Source: Liolophura sinensis (lineage: Eukaryota > Mollusca > Polyplacophora > Chitonida > Chitonidae). Taken from it: 64,000 bases of DNA. The first letter of the stretch is position 1, and each line of letters starts with the position of its first letter. The DNA lies in contig NC_088299.1 of assembly GCF_032854445.1 (NCBI RefSeq), forward strand, positions 13,633,608-13,697,607, in the 5' to 3' direction. Positions 37,173 to 52,200 of the stretch are shown here, piece after piece. The notes beneath the pieces are model-generated. The model had not been told where the DNA came from and searched no databases. It saw only the letters and a list, made by a program, of their open reading frames with translations. The position numbers were made by a program, and so were the translations under genes.

Positions 37173-39660
37173 CAGTACTACTTGCTAGACTGAATATACA
37201 TCTCGAACAGCCAAGGCTATCGGACCATCGGCGCCGTTAGCTGTAACAGTAAAATTACGTCTTTATGCTGCGTTACTTCGCAAGAGCCACCACCCTGTCT
37301 CGTCAATATATGCGTGAACTTGTGGGCCTCCTGCAATGTCGACTCGACTTACTGTAACACTACTTAAAATGAAAGTTAAGTCGCCCCATACTCATGATAC
37401 TGAAATCTTTCCACACAAATCATACAGCATTTTGCACATTCAGTACACACTGAAGGTGGACGTGTTCATAGATAGAAATTTCTCTGTACGGCATACAAAC
37501 TGAAAGTGCTCCTGATTTATCCCAAATGACCTTCGCACTACGGTTTGTGATGATCTGACAGCTCTACAACAACAACAACAACCTCGATTATAACTGTCCA
37601 ATCGTGTCACACAAGAAAGGAAAAAAAGAGATTCTAACTACCTTATCCCGTTCAAAACACACATTAATCCGAACAACACCCCAAAACAATGTCTACGGCC
37701 AAAACACCACACCTAAAACAGAGAAAGAGCGACTGACATCTGACAATGCTGAGAGCTGTTTACATCGCACATGGTTAATGCAACCAGCCGCTAGATGTCG
37801 CTTTACATCGCCTGAAGCTCACAACCGGGGATTGAAAGGGGATGCAGATCCTTATTACTTGCAGAATTCTCCTTCCAACTTCCAACTGGTTATTTCTTGA
37901 AATCTGCAACCAGATATTCAATTTTTCATTAATGTTTCAAATGAGTCGTGTTTCTTTCGTTCACCTGTAGGTTGTAACGTAGTTAATATTTCATACCGTA
38001 CAGTAGTTAATAAGTTCCAATGCGCCCTACCCAGCCTACATACAAATGTACATATGCGTGTATACAGGCTTATTCATTAATGTGAACATTTTAATGTCGT
38101 TAAACAACAATCACATAAATACTGGCATTTTACAAACCCATGACTTTATTAAAATGCCAAGGACCTGTGTCTGGTTAATGTCTTTTAAATTGTTTTTTTT
38201 TTTTCATTTATTTTTAGCTTTTTATTCATTTATTTATCTATATTGATTTTTGTGTGTTATTGAGTGCATTGTTAGGCCCTTCTTAATTGTTGGGCTATTT
38301 CTTCGTTCTTCATATAGCGGTTGTGCACCAAATATAGGTGTAAGCCTACGCACGTACCGGTATAGTTCAGGCCTGTTCATATTGGGTCCGTTTTGCTACT
38401 TATTTCGATTTTTTAAAACCTTTAAACATATTTTCAGTGTTATAAAAATGATTATTAAGGCTTTGAAAATGATTTTGAAAGCTATCAAAAAGCCGTTATT
38501 GTTATAGATTGAAAATGACTGGCGTTATTTTTAAAGCTATAAGAACGATTTTGATAGCTTTCAAAAGACAAGAACCACGCACATCATATTTTTAACATTC
38601 TTAAGCTTTGCAGTACAGTATGCTCGATCTACGCCTCTGTAAAAGTGGCAATCTCATTTCCTGCTTTCTTCTTGAGTAGTCTGTATATTACAGACACTTT
38701 TGTACATCGCAATTTTCAAATTTTTAAGATCATTTTCAAAACTTTAAAAATCATTTGTAAAGGTTTAAAATTGAGTTTTACAGGTTTGAAGATATACGGA
38801 ATAAACAGCATCAGGGCACTCCATAGTTAAAGCTACTTCCCTTTCTCCTCTGCGACTATTTACTATTTGCATTAGAATTTATGACGGTATAAATTTATCC
38901 ATCATGTCATCAAAAATAAAAAAAAAACAAAAGAAAACACACAAAAAAAAACAACAACAAACAAAACAAACAAACAAAAAAAAACACAACAAAATGTAGT
39001 TGCTTGGCTAGGGTAGCTGCTATCAATGTGTAAACTATAAATGCACAATACAAAATATATGTAGTATATATAAATGTATATAAAAATGTTTAGCACTTTA
39101 GCAGGGGCCAGAATTTAAAAACAAATCTTACTACATGTTCATACACTGATTCACAGTATATACAATGCTTAAAGTTAACAGTGACAGGTTGATGAGATGA
39201 GCAGGAAGTTTTAAAGATAGTCGCAGGATAGCCGGGGCTGGTTAGCGTTTAGCAGCAGGATAAAACATCCAGTAGGACTAGAAATTTATATTACAGTAAG
39301 TAGACAAAAGCATTTATAACTGTTAAAGAGACTGGAAAATTCTCTTCCAACTTTTTAGGGGAGCAGTCTGTACGTCACTATATACACTATATTTCCAAAG
39401 CTTTGAAATAATCTTCAAAATTGTTTTTTTTTAAGCCATTAAAATAACTTGCAGAAATGAGTTTCGAAATATGTGTCCAAATTATTATATTAGCAATAAC
39501 ATCGAAATAACTACATATATAGCCAATGGATGAATATACATAGAAAACATTGCTTAAGCACTCCCGAGGAAAATATGAGCAATATATTTACATAAACTGT
39601 TCTATTTCAACATCTATGACCAGGCGTGCATCTACGCCGCTAAAATTTTTTGGTGTCAGG
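37173..39660. other. Stretch without a supported gene
   Basis: Includes a 16-bp inverted pair (ttgaaagctatcaaaa near 38475 and its complement near 38552), quasi-repetitive A/T-rich sequence at 38400-38800, an A-rich run at 38918-38990 and other low-complexity tracts. Open frames are compositional. Confidence 0.45.
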
Positions 39661-39683
39661 TATCAATCACATCTATATAGAGG

Positions 39684-39685
<2 letters not shown>

Positions 39686-39744
<59 letters not shown>
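39686..39744. repeat. TA microsatellite
   Basis: An uninterrupted TA run upstream of the CAP gene. Confidence 0.95.
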
Positions 39745-39747
<3 letters not shown>

Positions 39748-40028
39748 CCAAAACGTGTGTCTCGTGTCAGATTGTTTACTTAGGATCCCGTCTGGTGGGT
39801 GTGTCTATAGCCGTGTGTCTTTTGTTTGTCCATCGTATATCTAACTAGACGAAGACAGCTTCTTTGCCACAACAGTTCAAGCATTGTACTGGTCTGAGGA
39901 GCTTCAAAGTTTTTCGTGCTCCTGCATTCTGTGCCGTGTTAACAACACACATAGGGGCCTATATATGCCACACACATACGCATGCCGATTTCAGAATGTT
40001 TATCTTTGCTCGAACATCTCCACTGGCT

Positions 40029-40271
40029 ATGAACGTTATTTGTTTTATTTTTTCCACCAAGACGACACAAGCTGCTGATTCTGGCGAAACTGTTTTATCG
40101 GGAACCAGGTTTTTGACACTTAATAACGGCGAACGGGATGGTTCCCGACTGTTGCATCGGACCCCACGGTCTGTGAACGAAGATAACTTGTCAGACACGG
40201 AAGTACAACAGATCGTGGATGGCCACAACGCTTACAGGCGCGGGGAAGGAGCCTCTAATATGGAGTACATG
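40029..40271 (+). CDS. CAP gene exon 1
   Basis: Leader, propeptide-like segment and the CAP start (LSDTEVQQIVDGHNAYRR). The donor GTATGT follows ATG in phase 0. The 5' limit is uncertain: a possible acceptor (ttttttccaccaag) lies inside the leader. Confidence 0.75.
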
Positions 40272-43200
40272 GTATGTCTTTCATGTATTTAAATTCTCCA
40301 TATACCTATGTTCACTTACAATTATGTCTGTTTGTTTATTTGTTTGGCGTTTTCCGCCTTACACAAAAATATCTGAATTCACTTATACGACGCCAGTCAC
40401 CATTATTGTGGGAGGAAACCGACCAGAGCCGCATTGGTGAAAGCACCTACTGTTATAGTTTTTCTTGTTCTCTTTTTGTTGTTGTTGTATCTAAGTGCTT
40501 AATCCAAAATAGGTATATGTACTCGTGACCAGATAATGAAAGTTCAGGGAGACACCGTGGCCGAGGTGGTTAGAGTACCAGCGCGGCGCAATGACCCACG
40601 AATCCCTTACCAATGTGGTGGTTGTGAGACCATCTCATGCTGGCTTCCTCTGCAGCCCTACATGGGAAGGTCTGACAGTAACCTGCGGATGGTTGTGGGT
40701 TTCCCCTGGGCTCTGCCTAGTTTCCTATAGCTCCCAGCATAATGCTGACCGCCGTCATATAATTGAAGTACTTTTGAGTACGACGTAAAACACAGCCAAA
40801 TAAATTATTAAAAATAAATCCAGAACACACAATTGGAAGGACCATGCATTTCCGACAGAACAATTAAGAATACTAGAACCCCTCTAACGCTAGATTCCAC
40901 AATTTGCCTAAAGTTGTCTAAAATATAGTCATGTATGTGTTCTGAAAAGTTAAAATGCTGTCGGTTTCCTGTAGAAAAAACAAACAGAAAAGCTATACGT
41001 TTGATTTAAGGCATAGTTATACTAGCAAGATAGAATTTCTCCTAAAATGATCCACACGCAAGCGTCTGAGCACCTGCTTACCAGTGTAATGTTTTGTTAA
41101 CGTTTTAAGCGGAAAACAAGGAATATAGGCTGTTATCATGTGTCTTTAAACATATTTACTTGATTGGTGTTTTACGCCGTGCTCATGAATGTTTCACTTA
41201 TACGACGGCGGCCAGAATCATGGAGTGAGGAAACCGGGCAGAGCCCCGCGGGAATTTGACGACCATCCTCAGCCTTTGAATATATCTATAATAACTGACA
41301 AACAATATTCACAGCTGACTGATCAAGATTTATCCACAGCCACTACCCTATAAAAGCTAACCTCTGTGTGTGGTACAGAGTACTGTGGCAAAAATGTACA
41401 TCCACGTAATATTGCGTAGCGGCTTTACACAAATTGTGTACTTTCCTTGGGAATTTCTTTTGGTGATGAGGATATATATATATATATATATATATCCTGT
41501 CACTTCAGTCAGTATCAGAAAACATAGATGGGCTTAGCCCATAAAACCTTGTTGACGTGTGAGGGTTAAGATATCAGAGTGGGGCATTGATAAACCTGAT
41601 ATTACATATTATATGCTAATAGATCTGTCTATCAGTTTGACAGGTAATACAGCGGTGTGTATAATACTCACAAGGTGTGGCAGATATTAAATGATCATCA
41701 GTATGTGCATATACTCCATCGACTTTGCATTCCAATACCTAAACTCTGCATACAATTGTAATGTTTATAGTGCTTACGTTAGCGGTTTGTTTACTCGCTT
41801 CCAATAGCCGTCACAACTTTTTAAACGTGTACAAATATATAAACTGTATCAAAAAGAGATATATATATGTCTACTCGATCATGAGCTATTGTAAAATTTT
41901 AATCCCTTACTCATGCATGGTTTTGTAATAATATAACAGAATTTTTTGGAATCCGTTGCTTGATCCTGCCTTTTGCTTCACGCGACGATGTGAAACATTT
42001 TCCATGAACCACTTTCACATAGAACGTCCGGACTGTTTTGATTCAAAGAAAAACCAATGGAACTGAATACTCAGATTTGAGAAAACTTTAATTTTGAAAA
42101 CAGATTCGCCCTTTTGGGGATTGATTCATGCAGAAACGGGGAAATCAAGTAACGTTTTCTTACCATAAATATATGAACAACTTCTCTAAGCCATTGAATC
42201 AAACACGATTTATTGTGCTGTCTGTGTGAAGCAAAAATATTTCCTCTGCAAAATAATCTTTCTTTTTATGAAACTTTAAAATACATGGAGCTATTTCTTG
42301 CCGTACATACAATGTGCTCTTTCTGGTGGTATCTAGAGCTATTTCTTGTGGTACATCAACTGGGCTCTTTGTCTTGGCTATTTCCATTGTGGGGTATACG
42401 TACTGTGTTCTTTCTGGTGGCATCTAGTTATTTCTTTCCATACATCTAATGTGGTCTTTCTGGTGGTGTTTAGAGCTATATCTTGTGGTACACGTTCTGG
42501 GCTAATTCTGGTGGTGTGGTACACCTACTGGACTCGTGTGGGTCTTGTCTGGAGCTATGTCTTGTGGTACACCTACTGGGCTGATTCTGGTGGTATCTGG
42601 AGCTATTTCTTGTGGTACACCTACTGGGCTAATTCTGGTGGTGTCTGGAGCTATTTCTTGTGGTACACCTACTGGGCTGATTCTGTTGGTGTCTATAGCT
42701 ATTTCTTGTGGTACATTTTCTGGATTGATTCCGGTGGTGTCTAGAACAATTTCTTGTGGTACATTTACTGGACTGATTCTGGTGGTGTCTAGAGCTATTT
42801 CTTGTGGTACACCTACTGGACTGATGTTGGTGGTGTCTATAGCTGTTTCTTGTGGTACACCTACTGGACTGATTCTGGTGGTGTTTGGAGCTATTTCTTG
42901 TGGCACACCTACTGGACTGATGTTGGTCGTGTCTAGAACTATTTCTTGTGGTAAACCTACTGGACTGATTCTGGTGGTGTCTGGAGCTATTTTTTGTGGT
43001 ACACCTACTGGACTGATGTTGGTCGTGTCTAGAGCTATTTCTTGTGGTACACCTACTAGACTAATGTTGGTCGTGTCTAGAAATATTTCTTGTGGTAAAC
43101 CCACTGGACTGATTCTGGTGGTGTCTGGAGCTATTTCTTGTGGTACACCTACTGGACTGATGTTGGTCGTGTCTGGAGCTATGTCTTGTGGTACACCTAC

Positions 43201-46200
43201 TAGACTAATGTTGGTCGTGTCTAGAAATATTTCTTGTGGTACACCTACTGGACTGATTCTGGTGGTGTCTGGAGCTATTTCTTATGGTACACCTACTGGG
43301 CTGATGTTGGTCGTGCCTCGAGCTATTTCTTGTGGTACACCTACTAGACTAATGTTGATCGTGTCTAGAACTATTTCTTGTGGTACACCTACTGGACTGA
43401 TTCTGGTGGTGTCTGGAGCTATTTCTTGTGGTACACCCACTGAGCTGATTCTGGTGATGTCTGGAGCTATTTCTTGTGGTACATTTACTGGACTGATTCT
43501 GGTGGTGTCTGGAGCTGTTTCTTGTGGTACACCTACTGGACTGATTCTGGTGATGTCTATAGCTATTTCTTGTGGTACACCTACTGGACTGATTCTGATG
43601 GTGTCCTAAAATGTCCTAAAATGCATAAATCCCCATAGAAGGCTCGATTTATTGCAGGTTCAAGAGGCTGTACTCTTGTCAACCCTACTTACGAGAGCGT
43701 TACAAGAAGTAAAGTCATTCTTAACAACTCCAAACGTCTTACAGAAGAACTCGATGCTCATATGCATATACCATACAAAGACGTATCCACATGGGATTTC
43801 TCTACTCTCTGTACTACGATTCCTCACAAAGATCTTATTGAAAGAATATCGTCGTTAATTGTCTCGGTATTTACTAAAACAGGTCACCGTTACATTAACG
43901 TCAGAAGCAATAAGGCTTTCTTTAGTTCTACTCTTTATAAAGGTTACCACTCGTGGGATGTTACATTATTTATTGAATTACTTGAATTTCTCATTAATAA
44001 CATCTATGTGAAATTCGGAGATACCATTTACCAACAGTGCATTGGTATTCCAATGGGTACCAATTGTGCGCCTCTTTTGGAAGATCTATACCTGTTTTCA
44101 TATGAATACGACTATATGTAGAAATTACTTAAAAGTAATATCTTTAAAGCTCGATCCTTTTCATTTACCAAGCGGTATATTGATGATTTACTGGCGTTAA
44201 ATGACCCCCATATTGCTGAAGCGGTAATGGAAATCTATCCGCCTTCATTGGTTTTAAAGGAGACTAAAGATAGTCCTGATGGTACATCTTATTTGGATCT
44301 ACATCTGTACAAAGACGAACAAGGTCTCCTTTCATGCCGCCTTTACGACAAAAGGGATAATTTCAATTTTGATATTGTAAATTATCCTTATTTGGATAGC
44401 AATATACCAAAGGGTCCTGCATATGGCGTATACATATCTCGCCTTGTAGCATTTGTCAGATCTTGCGTTAATTGTGATGACTTTAATCTGCGTCACAATT
44501 TGTTAGTTCAAAAACTAGTTTGTCAAGGATACTCTATCAAACGCCTTCATTCTCAAATTTTACAATGAGTATAACACTCTTGTTGGCAGGTATGGACAGA
44601 GCGTTTAGAATCTCTGGCGATCTGCATTGTGATCAACCACATAGACTTCGCTGTTATACCTATGTACATATCTATCATGTACAAGGTATTTAACAACAGA
44701 GATGGCGCTGGTTGCCCAGTGTAACCGTCTATCTTGTATGTCATGTGTAACATCATAGATGGCGCCTCTTGTAGCATGAGATCTTTACATATTAACGGGA
44801 AAGACGTCTGTTACTTTTGAATCACAATCTGATCGGTTAGGGTCTGTAACGCTTCTCATTTTCAAACTGTATCTAATACCGCTTAACCTGGGGCTAGGGG
44901 CCGTAAAGGCAGCCATGCTAATTACATCAGTATGATGCCTTTATGAACAATTGCAATTAAAGCGCGACTGAGATACTTGTTTAATTGTTATTTGACATGG
45001 AACTCATTCACGGACTACGAATTTGAACTTTGATATGGAATTCATGCCTGGAATATTCATTGTCTGCCCGGCATCATTGAAAACTGATGACCGCTTCTCT
45101 CTTGTGTGTTACCGGCTTTATTTCTTATTTGTATAATTTCTTACATACCTTTGTCTTTGGGAGTTAGTGCTAAACGTTGTTTTGGAAATGGATCTTGCGA
45201 TTATCGACTTGGAACGCCCTTTACGGACTACGAATGGTATATGAATGTCGGACTTGACGCTTATACCTACTGGACTGATTCTGGTGGTGTCTCGAGCTAT
45301 TTCTTGTGGTACACCTACTGGACTCATGTGGGTCGTGTCTAGAACTATTTCTTGTGGTACACCTACTGGACTGATTCTGGTGGTGTCTATAGCTATTTCT
45401 TGTGGGGCAACCACTGGACTGATTCTGGTGATGTCTAGAGCTATTTCTTGTGGTACACCTACTAAACTGATTCTGGTGGTGTCTAGAGCTATTTCTTGTG
45501 GTACATCTACTGGACTGATTCTGGTGGTGTCTAGAGCTATTTCTTTTGGTACACCTACTGGACTGATGTTGGTCGTGTCTAGAACTAATTTTTGTGGTAC
45601 GCCTACTGGACTGATGTTGGTCGTGTCTAAAACTATTTCCTGTGGTACACCTACTGAACTGATTCTGGTGCTGTCTGGAGCTATTTCTTGTGGTACACCC
45701 ACTGGGCTGATTGTGGTGATGTCTGGAGCTATTTCTTATGGTACACCCACTGGACTGATTCTGGTGATGTCTATAGCTATTTCTTGTGGTACACCTACTG
45801 GACTGATTCTGGTGGTGTTTATAACTATTTTTTGTGGTACACCCACTGGAATGATTCTGGCGGTGTCTAGAGCTGTTTCTTGTGGTACACCTACTGGGCT
45901 GATTCTGGTGGTGTCTAGAGCTATTTCTTTTGGTACACCTACTGGACTGAGGTTGGTCGTGTCTAGAGCTATTTCTTGTGGTACACCCACTGGACTGATT
46001 CTGGTAGTGTCTATAGCTATTCCTTGTGGTACACGTATTGTGCTCTTTGTTGTGGTTTTTAGACCTACTTTTGGTGTACACAAAATTCTCTTTCTGGTGG
46101 TGCCTGTAGCTATGAATGGCGTTTTTCCGGTGCTGTATAAGCCTATCGTGGTGCTGCAAAGAAAACTCTTTGCTTCATTGAGCTAGTGTCTGGCATCCTT

Positions 46201-49200
46201 AATATTTAACTCTTGAAACTAAGGTCATTTTATGAGTGAATGTTACAGGGCCAGTACAATGCGTATGCCATTTTAGTGGCAATTGCGTGATCTCCAAAGA
46301 ACTCCATGTAAGACAACCTGAACTTCCTTAAGAACGCTGTCGACCACGTATGCCCTCTAGGACACGTTAGCCTAGATGGCAAAAGAGGAATCGTGAAATT
46401 CTCTGTCAGAGGCATCCTATAGAAGTTTATATGTCCAAGTCAAAGACAAAAGAACCTAGCTTCTTACGAAATCGTCTCTTTCCCATTATCGGCATGGCGT
46501 CCAGTAGAAAGTTTAATTTCGGTATAAAGGTTATACACATGACGTTAGTGAGTTCCGATTGACAAAGACTTTTTCACCCTAAGACGGCGGCCAGTTTCAT
46601 GGGTGGTTCTAGGAAACGTGTGAGGTTTAAGAAATCGGATATTACATGTGTTTATTGTGATGAACAGATTCTTCAGTCAATTGACAGCACTCTGTTACGT
46701 GGCAGCACTCGATTCTTTACGTCTCCCAGATATCAGAGTGCCAGGAGTAAACTATCGAAAATTACCGGCGAACTTTCTCACGTGTGCCATATCTGTGTCA
46801 TACTCATCAGCGACATGAAAGTGGCGTGCAGTGAACTCCATGCGTCAGTTTGAATATTTTTTCAAAATTTATATCCCCATTACATGTGAGCACATGCATA
46901 TAAAGTTTTTATTCAATCGGGTAAGCGGTTGCGGAGAAGAAGTTTGTTAAAGGATTTCCGCATGTCTCCAATAAGGCCTATAAGTATCTATAAGTAGTTC
47001 AGAATGCCTTGGCCTAGAATTTGGTGCAAACTGGTTATTTTTAGCTGTTTTAGTTGTCGATTTACAGGACATTGAAAGTACGAGCTTCAAAACCCTAAAA
47101 TTATTTTTAAAACTATATCTCGGAAAATCTCAAACACAGATAAATAACAAAGGTAAATTTAGGATCACTAACCCCAAAAATCTCAAATCTCAAGATCGAG
47201 CTTGAGATTTGACAGTGGGATATCGAATTTGCCCTTTGGATCTTCAGAAATGCTGATTCAATATGGCTGCCAAACTAAGTGACCCAGAAGAACCAGCATC
47301 AAACCCATAAAGTTAATATCCGCTAGAATTTCGCTGCCAAATTTCAAACAGCTGCGATCAGCAATTTTCTAGAAAAACGACAAAAGACGCTGTCCGAAAA
47401 AAAAATAATTTTAATATTCCAAGCAAAACAATACGCTTCCGTTGTTCAGTTTAGAATTTATTTATTTGATTCTTGTTTAACGCCGTACTCAAGAATATTT
47501 CACTTCCACGAGGGCACGCTAACCACCATGCCACACAGGCCTCTTTAATTTATCTATTTATTTGATTGGTGTGTTATGCCGTACTCAAGAATATTTCACT
47601 TATACGACGGCGGCCAGCATTATGGTGGGATGAAACCGGGCACAGCCCGCGGAAACCCACGACCATCCGGAGGTTGTTGGCAGACCTTCCCACTTACGGC
47701 CGGAGAGGAAGCCAGCATGAGTTGGACTTGAATTCACAGCGACCGCATTGGTGAGAGACTCCTGGGTCTTACGTTGCGCTAGCGCACTAACCAACTGAGC
47801 CACGGAGGCCCCCGAGGCCCCCGAGGCCCCTTTAAGCTTGGAACCTAATAATGTATTCATCTATACCTTATGATTATTTGAAGGTATGGAATTCAGAACT
47901 GGCGAGGATGGCCACGGATTATGTCAGGCTGTGTGTCTGGGCTCACAGCACGATGGATAAGCGAGATTACAACATCTCGTACAGTCGTGTGGGCGAGAAC
48001 TTGCAGTACACGTCTGGCGGAAGGAACGTTAGCGTGGCATTGGCAATGTGGTTCCGAGAGAAGGCATTTTACAATTACAGCTCTCGTAGTTGTACTCCAG
48101 GGAAAATGTGTGGTCACTACACCCAAGTAAGAAAATAAATAAATGAATAATATCTACTTATTTTTTTGGTGTTTAACTAATTTAAGTATTTATTTTGATT
48201 GATGTTTTACGCCATACTTCATTTATAGGACGGCTGCCAGCATTATGGTCGGAGGAGACCGCATTGGTGAGAGTCTCCAGGGTCATTATACTGCGCTACT
48301 GCCCAAACCAACTCAGCTACGGAGCACCGCTCCCGTTATTAAAAACTGTTTATTTATGTGACGCTGGTCAGGTTATCTGGGTAGAAGTGGGTAATCAGGG
48401 ATAATTGGATTTTACAATATCATTGTTGGTAGACAAAAGTTACAGGGATTGTTTCTCCGGGGTTTTATCGAGGGGAACATATAACAGAGAAAAAAAGGAA
48501 GGCGTGGTAATAACTAGGGGCCCGCAGTGGTTAATTATTTTCTACAAATATATTTTATGTGTGCCTTGGAGTTTATTTCGATACTATATAACCGATAAAC
48601 GGTCGACCCGATACAAAATCGAATGTTCAGCAAGACACAAAGAAAGGAAAGGAAAGACTGCTTTCTTTTGGGTCATATTGGGTTTGCCACCTGTAGGAAA
48701 AGTTTCAAAGAAGAGGCTAAACCATTATGGATTATACAAACTGAAACTTCCATCATTTTCAAATTTTGATTATATTGATCATCATATTTTCCTTTTTTTT
48801 TTGCAAAACATAGAATTTAGGATTTTCCTTAATCTCACAATGGCAATCCTGATTTTCAAAAGCACATGCATGTACAAGCATATATAATCCTCATTCGAGG
48901 GAAAGGTTCCACGGATACCTCAAAGGCAGCATACCACGAATAATTTACTCGCAGTGGATTATGTTCTGTATATAGTTGATCGCACACAGATCAAAAAGTA
49001 AGAGAAAACTACAGCAAATAACAGAGAACTACGAGGAAGATGTATAAATTACAACTGTAATTTTATATTGCAAAGAAAAAGAATATATAGGTAGAATCTT
49101 GGTATATATCAAGTATAACAAATCAGAAGTTTCTGTGTTCCTGAAACCGGTTTCAAAGCTCTCCGTGCCCTCTACGTGATATACCAGCGTATTCAGAATA

Positions 49201-52200
49201 TGTAGGCCTCTTTATGAACGCGGCAGAATTGGTTAAAGCTCGTGCTCATGTAAATGTAGTTTTGTATAAATACAAAACTACTAATATAAGCCTGTAATAT
49301 TTGCCCCTTTTTTGCACGTTTTAATGTTTGATTAACAAACATTTAGCGTTACTCTAACCTTTTGACTTGTTAGCGCGGTAATTCAATGCAACAGGAAGTG
49401 CCACAAAACCATCCTTTTTCTTTAGAAAGCATGTATCCAATTAGCTAGTTTGGGCCCAGGGTCACGGTTTGCCCTGTGGTTTGCGGTAGACTTGACTTTA
49501 CAACCACACCCTATACTTGGCTTTCTCATATTGCTGGTGAAAGAGGAACACAATCATACATGTACATCTGATCTTTATTACTGATAGGAAGTATAAAATT
49601 TGTACACCGACTCTTTACTGCAGAACTATCCACCACCACAATTTCAGTTTTTTTTCCTATTCTTAGTTTGTCTTTTTGAACACTCGCACTTTATGACGCG
49701 CGGGGTTAAATTGCTTGTTAAATACGGGTCCAGCACCCACTTAGTGAATCACTGGCATATAGGTCTATCCCCCAATCACCCATCGCCACGGTTTGTCTTG
49801 AGTATTGCCGATGTGGTGTTAAGCCATATTCACTCAGTCAATCATTCAATCAATCACTGTTGTACTGCGAGTGAAAACTCACGTGAAATTTTGCGTGATG
49901 AATAGTATGTCACATGAAACAGCGCATGATTTAACACTAGTTTGTTCTTGTAAAAAGGGGATTAGATGATGGAAAATTGCATGAAATCATGGGTGATGTA
50001 CTGCATATTTATAAGTGTATTTCAAGTCAGACTTAATTCTTAATATAAATCTCATATTAATCAAAACCTCTCAGAGACCTACACACTAAATCACCTACGC
50101 GGTTGCTTTGAGATCAAGTCCAGCACATGCTGGCATTCTCTTCCGTGATACGTGGGAATATCTCACAGCAAACTGCGGATAGTCGTGGGTTTCCTGTGGG
50201 TCCTGCCCGGTTTCCCCCAGTGGCTGTCGTCGTACAAGTGAAATATTGTTGCGTATGACGTAAAAAAAAAAATAATCAAACAAATCAAATAAATAAATAC
50301 AGACTAAACCTAACACCAGACTTACGTAACAGTGAAACGTACTTGATCAACTGGCTTGCCTGAATATATGAAAGGGTATTATAAAACGAAAAATATGATT
50401 TTAAGAAAAGTGAAGAAATATATGACTAAAAAAGTTAGAATTTTCTTTCATTTTTGATGCATATTGTATATTTCTTACTAAATCCAAGTGTTTTATGCAT
50501 ATTTTTCGTCAATGATTAGAAATATTCGGAAATGACGTAAACAAACTGGAAACGCGAGCTGCTTAGCGCCCCCAATCCGGACTCTCACCACAACTAAGTT
50601 ATTTTGACAGCTATCACCCTTAACATCACCACAATAGGCTTAATTTTTGGACTAACCCCTGGGGCCTTAGGAAAAGTCATTTTTACGCGTCACGAAAGCT
50701 TATAACCTTTTTTGTACTTTTACATGTTAGGCCAAATGATATACTTCATTGCGTTCGCGTAAGGTATGATGGCAATATACTACTTCCTGGACCCTTTGCA
50801 CCTGCACATTACTTACCGTATACAGTCTACGGTTTCATATGAAAGATCGGATCATCGCTCTACATATATGTATATGTTATTTCTCAGTGTGATGCATATT
50901 CACCCACCAAAGAGTTTAAAAATCGCATTTGTTTGCTTCCTCGCTTGGCACTTATGGAGCACTGAGAGGCTAGAGCAAGGAAGCAAGGCCGCATGGGGTT
51001 GGCCCAGTGTCAGTATAATGTGACTGAGTGTGGTATCATGTCTGGTGTCTTCGGCATGATTCTTCCTTGGTGGCAGCACTCTCGTAGCATGGACTCGCCC
51101 TGCCACAAGAAAACACAGTACATACACGAACCTAATGATTCCTCCTCGTCATATGGCTGAAAAATTGTTAAGTACGACGTAAAACCCCAAACATCCATAC
51201 AACCATGTTCAGCCATACCGCTGACTGCTACCACATAACGCACGGTGTCGTCTTCAAGAAACCAATGAAGACTGGAGGCCGTTTGCGTTGTTATGGTTTG
51301 ATGTAATACAGAAATATGCTTTATGTTTTCATGGTTGCCTACAGAAGATATTTGCGACAAAGTGCGACACTAGTCTGCGTTAATATGGTCCATTGTGCTT
51401 GTGTTAGTTTATTTATTATGTGTTATAGTAGCAACTGAAATAAGTTTAAACTGAATGGTAGGAGACCGAGAAAGCACACACTTACCCGTGGCTCTTATCT
51501 CGTAGATGACGTATGAATGTGATGAAAACAACTCGGATGCCTCTTGTCTGTAGTCGGTAATATTCGGCTGGTGACCGAAGTTCTCCGAGCGGTTTCCGTC
51601 AGTAACAATCTCGAGTCAATCGGCGTGGATTAGTAGTTTGTATTGAGAAAAGAATGAACTGAACATGATTTTCACTTACTGTGTCTCTCTGTAACCTTCT
51701 TCTTCCACAGTTAGTATGGGCCAAATCACATGAAGTCGGATGTGGAATAACACGTTGTGCAAATTTCACCAAAGGCAATGCCATCCGCCATAACATTACA
51801 TACTTTGGCTGTAACTACGTTCCTCGGTAAGTTGCCGCATACTATGTAGACCTACACGGAATATACTATTTTATAGTAAGCTACACCATCTATGTTAGGT
51901 TACTGCAAGTCATTACAGTAAATTATAACAATTATAACAAGAACGCAACATTCCATCAGGCATCATGCGCAATTTTATGCTTTTTAAAAAATATTTCTTA
52001 AAGTTTTGAAACTTTTTCTATGGTTTCTGTCTGGGTGAAACCAGAAACCTCGTTCTGCTACCTAGATGCCCAAAGATCGGGAAATCAACATTTATTAGGT
52101 AAAAACCAGGCACATATTCTCATACTTGTATCTTCTAGGTCTCGTTGATCTAAAGTGGATTAGGACTTCAACCGGGTTTTAACTTTACTCCCGATTAAAA

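Noticed and set aside
37604-37900. 98-codon open frame
   Set aside because: No leader, domain or splice support; composition follows the surrounding A-rich DNA.
38250-38830. Helical Lys/Leu/Ile peptides from two frames
   Set aside because: Quasi-repetitive A/T-rich DNA explains the pattern; no start context or conservation.
42502-46186. Frames of 200-357 codons on both strands as repeat-protein genes
   Set aside because: They coincide with the 48-bp arrays inside an intron. Kept only as a low-interest finding.
48405-48887. 160-codon open frame
   Set aside because: Lies in intron 2 of the CAP gene, AT-driven composition, no recognisable domain.
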